The notes beneath the pieces are model-generated. The model did not search any database. It was not told the DNA's origin and saw nothing but the letters and a program-made list of their open reading frames with translations. From positions 5,554,001 to 5,618,000 of the forward strand of contig JAPWDM010000009.1 of NCBI GenBank assembly GCA_035578155.1: DNA of 64,000 nt. Direction: 5' to 3'. Below are positions 59,687-64,000 of the stretch, piece after piece. The stretch is from Brachynemurus nebulosus. Its lineage: Eukaryota; Arthropoda; Insecta; Neuroptera; Myrmeleontidae. Positions within the stretch are counted from its first letter, which is position 1; every line of letters starts with the position of its first letter. The position numbers were made by a program, and so were the translations under genes.

Positions 59687-60682
59687 TTTTGTACATAATT
59701 TAATGTAACTAAATTTTGTAATTAATTTGTAAAAATATAATTTTTTTAAATCAATAAAATATTTGGTTGAATCAAAAACAATATTTATTTTAAAATAAGA
59801 TTTTATTTATTTATCAAATTTTTTTTATTATAAATGAAGGAATGAGAAATATTTACAAAACTATAAAGGTATAAAAAATTAGGTGCTCTAGCTATATAAA
59901 AAGCTTCTAAAAATATTTTTTAAAATATGAACTGGTGAACTAGAATGGAACAAAAATGGCGGATATGTTATTAAATCAACATTCGTAGATGGCATGCCAA
60001 TCGAGCCACCATTTTGAATTTTAATTACGTTCAAATGTTTCTAGATGTCGTGTCAGTTATTTCAATTAAGTCACCATTTTGAATTTAAAAAAATAAGTTT
60101 ATCAGTTTACATATTTTATGCAAATTAATTAATAATTTTAAATAATTTAATTGGTTAATTAATACTTTTTTTTAAATAAAATATACAATAGAACTATACA
60201 ATTGTTAGTTGATACCCCAAGAAATTTAAAAAATGACTAGTGTTAAGCTAGTGTTTCATCTAACATCTAGATTTTATAAAATTATAATTTTACGGGGGCG
60301 TGTTTTAAATTTTAGTGTAATCGTAAGTGTAACATTTTTAAAATCTAGATGTTATAAAATTATAATTTTAATAGAAGAAATTTTTCTACTTTTTCAATTG
60401 AACTTAACCCCCATCTAAAAAGCAAAATGGCGCAAACTAAAAATTTGTATGTACAGCAGTGACAAATGTAGCACATGTATATCTATATACAGGGTGTAAA
60501 GTATATAAATCTCGCTACGAAAACAGTGGGTAAATCTTACCCATGTAATGGGGAATTTGACTAATTTTGGGAAACTATTATGTGGTGAAACACTAGCTTT
60601 ATATTAAAAAAAATTTCAAAATATACAATTTAGCCTATTCTTTAAATTTTCTCAGACCTATTTCTATATCACAGTTCAATAT
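59687..60682. other. Intergenic DNA between convergent Dhx37 and Vps53
   Basis: A foldback is visible: AGCTAGTGTTTCATCT near 60246 pairs with GGTGAAACACTAGCT near 60584. Inside it TCTAGATTTTATAAAATTAT recurs as a direct repeat about 80 bases on. No gene seen. Confidence 0.55.
59753..59758 (+). promoter_or_regulatory. Dhx37: Polyadenylation signal of Dhx37
   Basis: AATAAA 66 bases after the stop. Confidence 0.65.
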
Positions 60683-61397
60683 TTAATTAGGTAATCGTTT
60701 CTTAATTAATTTCTCCAGTTTCCGTATTCGTCCCGCTTCATGTTCGGGACTCTGTAGCGACAAGTCTAAATTCACATGCGAATCCTGCGACGAGATGCCC
60801 GGATGTTTGGCTTTGTACGCTTCAATCAGCGGCATCTGTTCACTACGCTTCAATCCTTTCATATCTAAAATTTTCTGGAATTCACTCAATTGCGAGTCCG
60901 GTAACAATTTCAAGTATTGAGTCACGAACGAGTCCACCGGTTCGGTGGGTGACATGACAACTTTTAAGATCATCTCGGCTTTCGTCATGCCCTTGATGAC
61001 GACTTTTGTGTATGGGGGCGGAGCTTTACGATCCACTTGAGATCCAATTGACGGCAGATCCATAAGTACGGTTTTTAACATGTGCGTGTCGAGTAGAAGT
61101 TGTTCGGCTCCGACGGTGTTGATCGGTTTACATTTGTAGATGTTTTGCGTGAATTTTGGAATGAACGAACTGGCGAATTTTATACAAAATTGTGTGAAAT
61201 ATTTTCGGGACGCGGCTAAATTGTCACGTAGCACTGGAACGGTTTGTTTTAGATGGGACGTGATGGCGTTTACGTAAGTACTTTGGTCGCCAACGCATTC
61301 GATATTTTGCCATTGGATTTTATTCATGGCGGTTAACGCGGGTTCACACGCTGATTCTAAATCTTGCACCAAAATTTGAATACATGTTGAAATTACC
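60683..61397 (-). CDS. Vps53: Vps53 last exon
   Basis: Acceptor CTGTAG at 61398. One base completes threonine, then [20 protein letters not shown] to IKKRLPN and TAA (60683-60685). Confidence 0.96.
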
Positions 61398-64000
61398 CTA
61401 CAGAGAAAATAATCATAAAGAAAATCTATTGATGATGAAAAGATTCTCAGTCGCACCTCTGGTGGCGAAATCAAAAAGTGTATCAGGTAAAATATTTATG
61501 TATACATATAACTGGCGACAGAATCTAGCCAAGTAGATTAGTAGTTAGTAGAACAAAATAAGTAGTAAATGGAACCGGAAAAAAATATGACAATATTTGT
61601 TTTAAGTAGCAAAAATAAATTGCCTGCAATAAACTAATATTTACGTAGTAACCAAAATAATTTAAGAAGACTGTAAGTATGTACTATAGCATATTTATAC
61701 AAATACACAATCGTTTATTGCAGGCAATTTATTTTTACTACTTAACACACCGACATATATTGTCATATTTTTATATTGTTCCACTTACTACTAAGTTGTT
61801 CTACTAACTACTAACTACTAATCTACTTGGCTAGGTGTGAACAACGCTTTAGTGATGTTCGCGTAATTTGTATAAAAGCACAGCTTACAACTTCTCGTTT
61901 CATCGCCAGAGCCGCGCTTATACACCACAAATCCAATGGTACGTAGTGGTCGGTGCAAATTTCGAAAGATCAGGGGCGTCGATAAACTTTTGTTTCGGGG
62001 GTTGGTAAATATTATTTATTTGAATTTATTTAAAACAAAATTATCTTAAGTGACAATTTACACCTAAAATTCGGTTGTGTAGAACTGTAGACAAAGTAAA
62101 TCGAATGTTATACTAATAAATATGAGTGATGACTTTTAGAAAACTAGTAAAAACTTCACTACCTCATTCATCAGCGTAAAAGACGCCAGATAGTGGAAGC
62201 TGACAAAAATTCTAGAATATTCTACTCGTGAACTAGCAAAGATACCAAAACATAAACTTTAGTATTAAATTGGGCACTAAAAATTAGATTAAGCAGTGCA
62301 ATTTGACAAAAATTCTAGAATGTTCTATTCATCAACTAACAAAGATATCGAAAAATCGATTGTGCCATTTAATAATTGGTCATCGAATAAAAGACGGAAT
62401 AACACATTTTGATAAATGTTCTAGAATATTCTATTCGTCAAGTAGTAAAAATTGTTTGTCAAAATGGGACATTTGGTTTACATTAGTTTAATTTCGATTG
62501 GACTTTTCAATATCTTTGTTAGTTGACAAATAGATATTCTAGAATATTTCTAAAAAATCTGCTATTTGGTCTCTTTTTTGGTAGCCAATGCAATGGCGAC
62601 GTCTGTTTTTGAATATATTTGCTAGTTAACGAATAGAATATTCCAGAACATCTGTCAAAATGTGTAATTTGACCTCTTTTTCAACGGACAATTAAATGGT
62701 ATAATTAATTTTTCAATATCTTTGCTAGTTGACAAATAGAATATTCTAGAATTTTTGTCAAACTACACTATTTAATCTCATTTTTAGTGACCAATTCAAC
62801 GGTGACGTCTATTTTTTGATGTCTCTGCTAGTTGACGATTAGAATATTCTAGAATTTTACGTTACTAATGCAGTGAAATTTTAAATTTTTTAGAGGCTAC
62901 GAGATCTTTAGGCAATATTCTCTACGGTTCTATCTATAAGAGGAGAACCCCACCAAATCGATGACGTCACTACGTAAAATCGAAGTATGTATACCATTGG
63001 ATATCTACTTTAATCCTTCCGCCATATTGATTTTTAAATGACAAAATTAATAATTTTTTAATAAGGTTACTTACGTATGGAAAATATCCTGTTCTTGGGA
63101 CAAATTAATCTGATCGGCCAAACTTGGATCAATTTTCTCCTTCAATTTCTCCTCCAATTGTTGCGTGGTTTCCAAACAATATTCGGCCGTTTGCAGTATA
63201 CAACAAATTCTGATCTGTTCCTCCTTGGTAAATCGCGTAATTTCACCCTCTTTCAACAAACTGCTAAAATTCTGGATCAGGCCAGACGTGGAAAGATTCT
63301 GTAGATCCCGCGTGATCGACGACACACTACTTCCGATCGTTTGCGAATTACCGCCAATTTTCGGTAAATTATTCTGTAACAGTTTGACCGCATATTCTTT
63401 TAAGTACTTTTGAAAAACCGCTGCCAAGTCCAACATCGGTTGACCGGTACTCAATTGTGTACACTGGACCATACATTTTTTATAGAAGACAAATAAATCG
63501 GCACACGATGGCAGCACCATTGAACTACCATCACTCGCCTCAATTTGCCCCGGCGGAACTTGCTTGGCGTCTTGGATGAATCGATCGATTAGATCGGCCA
63601 AATTTCGATTGATACTTTCGATGTAAATGTATAAGTACGGTTCGAAACATTGCCCGATTAGACCGTCGAATGGGGAAACTGCTTTTTTGTTGTCTTCCGG
63701 TTGAGACATTTTCTTTTTCACATCCAAACTTTCGTCGAGGGTGACGCCGGTGAAACGTCGTCCCAAAAGATTCTCAAAATTGGTGGTACGCTGAATGGCG
63801 TAGAGGAGTAATTTGATATCGATTTCATTTTTACGTTTTTGCATAATTTTCGAAAGTTCATCGCGCGTGATACGACAAAATTCGACGGCGATTCGCTCGG
63901 ACACTTCCCAATTGATTGGGAACATTGCGCCAAATTTGTCCTCAAACTCGAGAAGATGGCGTTTGATCCAAGCGTATCGTTTATCGATTTTATCTAACCA
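60683..64000 (-). CDS. Vps53: Vps53, GARP/EARP tethering complex subunit, 5' end off the window
   Basis: Vps53 forms GARP with Vps51, Vps52 and Vps54 (or EARP with Vps50) and tethers endosome-derived vesicles at the trans-Golgi or recycling endosomes. Two exons are seen, 63075-64000 (open to the edge) and 60683-61397, together 546 residues plus stop. Signatures: [113 protein letters not shown] and the terminal [13 protein letters not shown]. Animal Vps53 proteins are roughly 700-830 residues, so the first third is encoded right of the window. Helical-rod (CATCHR) family; no membrane segment. Confidence 0.96.
61526..61833. mobile_element. Foldback element with arms of about 110-120 bp
   Basis: TAGCCAAGTAGATTAGTAGT at 61526 pairs with the inverse near 61833. 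The inner arms AAATTGCCTGCAATAAAC (about 61617) and GTTTATTGCAGGCAATTT (about 61711) also pair. No coding content. Confidence 0.75.
62200..62860. repeat. Three forward and four inverted copies of an HSE-like unit
   Basis: Units of about 45 bases contain TTCTAGAATATTCTATTCGT and CAACTAGCAAAGATAT. Forward units begin near 62205, 62306 and 62411; inverted ones near 62508, 62612, 62713 and 62819. Units are separated by roughly 100 bases of less conserved sequence. In six units the core reads TTCnnGAAnnTTC or its inverse (starts 62210, 62313, 62419, 62636, 62739, 62842). Confidence 0.85.
63075..64000 (-). CDS. Vps53: Vps53 internal exon (partial at window edge)
   Basis: Open from the window edge through EQDIFHT. 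The donor is CATAC|GTAAGT, with two bases of a threonine codon left. The frame is open upstream of the first methionine (63925), so that methionine is not the start. Confidence 0.95.

Larger units (their letters stand above)
61398..63074 (-). other. Vps53 intron of 1,677 bases
   Basis: It holds a foldback (61526-61833), a half copy of the 51904 MITE (about 61436-61500, partly over the exon boundary) and the HSE-like repeat array (62200-62860). Confidence 0.8.

Overview
The window is AT-rich, repeat-laden nuclear DNA from an animal, most likely an insect. All six genes recognised are conserved eukaryotic genes with GT-AG introns, many of them only 55-75 bases long, and their proteins read as typical insect orthologues. 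TTAGG-type motifs (the common insect telomere unit) are scattered through the repeats. The order or species cannot be decided from the sequence alone. There is no bacterial, organellar or intact viral gene content.

Layout. (1) 1-38344, plus strand: the 3' part of Nup88, a nuclear pore protein. One isolated exon at 2384-2553 is followed by an intron of about 32.8 kb and then seven exons packed between 35386 and 38344. The first exon or exons lie left of the window or were not recognised. The giant intron holds no recognisable host gene. It holds inverted-repeat transposons (MITEs), foldbacks, tRNA-like sequences, two retroelement primer-binding-site remnants and microsatellites. (2) 39054-44448, minus: a four-exon EF-hand protein of the sarcoplasmic calcium-binding protein family. 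(3) 44449-49315: repeat-rich intergenic DNA. (4) 49316-51215, minus: Vps29, a complete retromer subunit of 182 residues, including a first coding exon that is only the ATG. (5) 52544-54872, plus: Rad9, the 9-1-1 checkpoint clamp subunit, arranged head to head with Vps29. (6) 56118-59686, plus: Dhx37 (fly kurz), a DEAH-box ribosome-biogenesis helicase. (7) 60683-64000, minus: the C-terminal 546 residues of Vps53, a GARP/EARP tethering subunit that runs off the right edge.

The genes do not form a pathway. Vps29 (retromer) and Vps53 (GARP) both act in endosome-to-Golgi traffic; Rad9 and Dhx37 act in the nucleus and nucleolus, and Nup88 at the pore. All coding predictions come from splice-consistent translation: exon phases agree and summed exon lengths are multiples of three.

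The more unusual content is in the non-coding DNA. A Vps53 intron carries seven copies of a repeat with heat-shock-element-like TTC/GAA arrays. A roughly 70-base minisatellite lies inside an inverted-repeat element in a Vps29 intron and reappears in a Rad9 intron, in the same orientation relative to each gene. A MITE nested in a hAT-like element fills most of the Vps29/Rad9 promoter. There is also a family of TTAA-flanked elements, and two palindromes with hammerhead-ribozyme-like cores.
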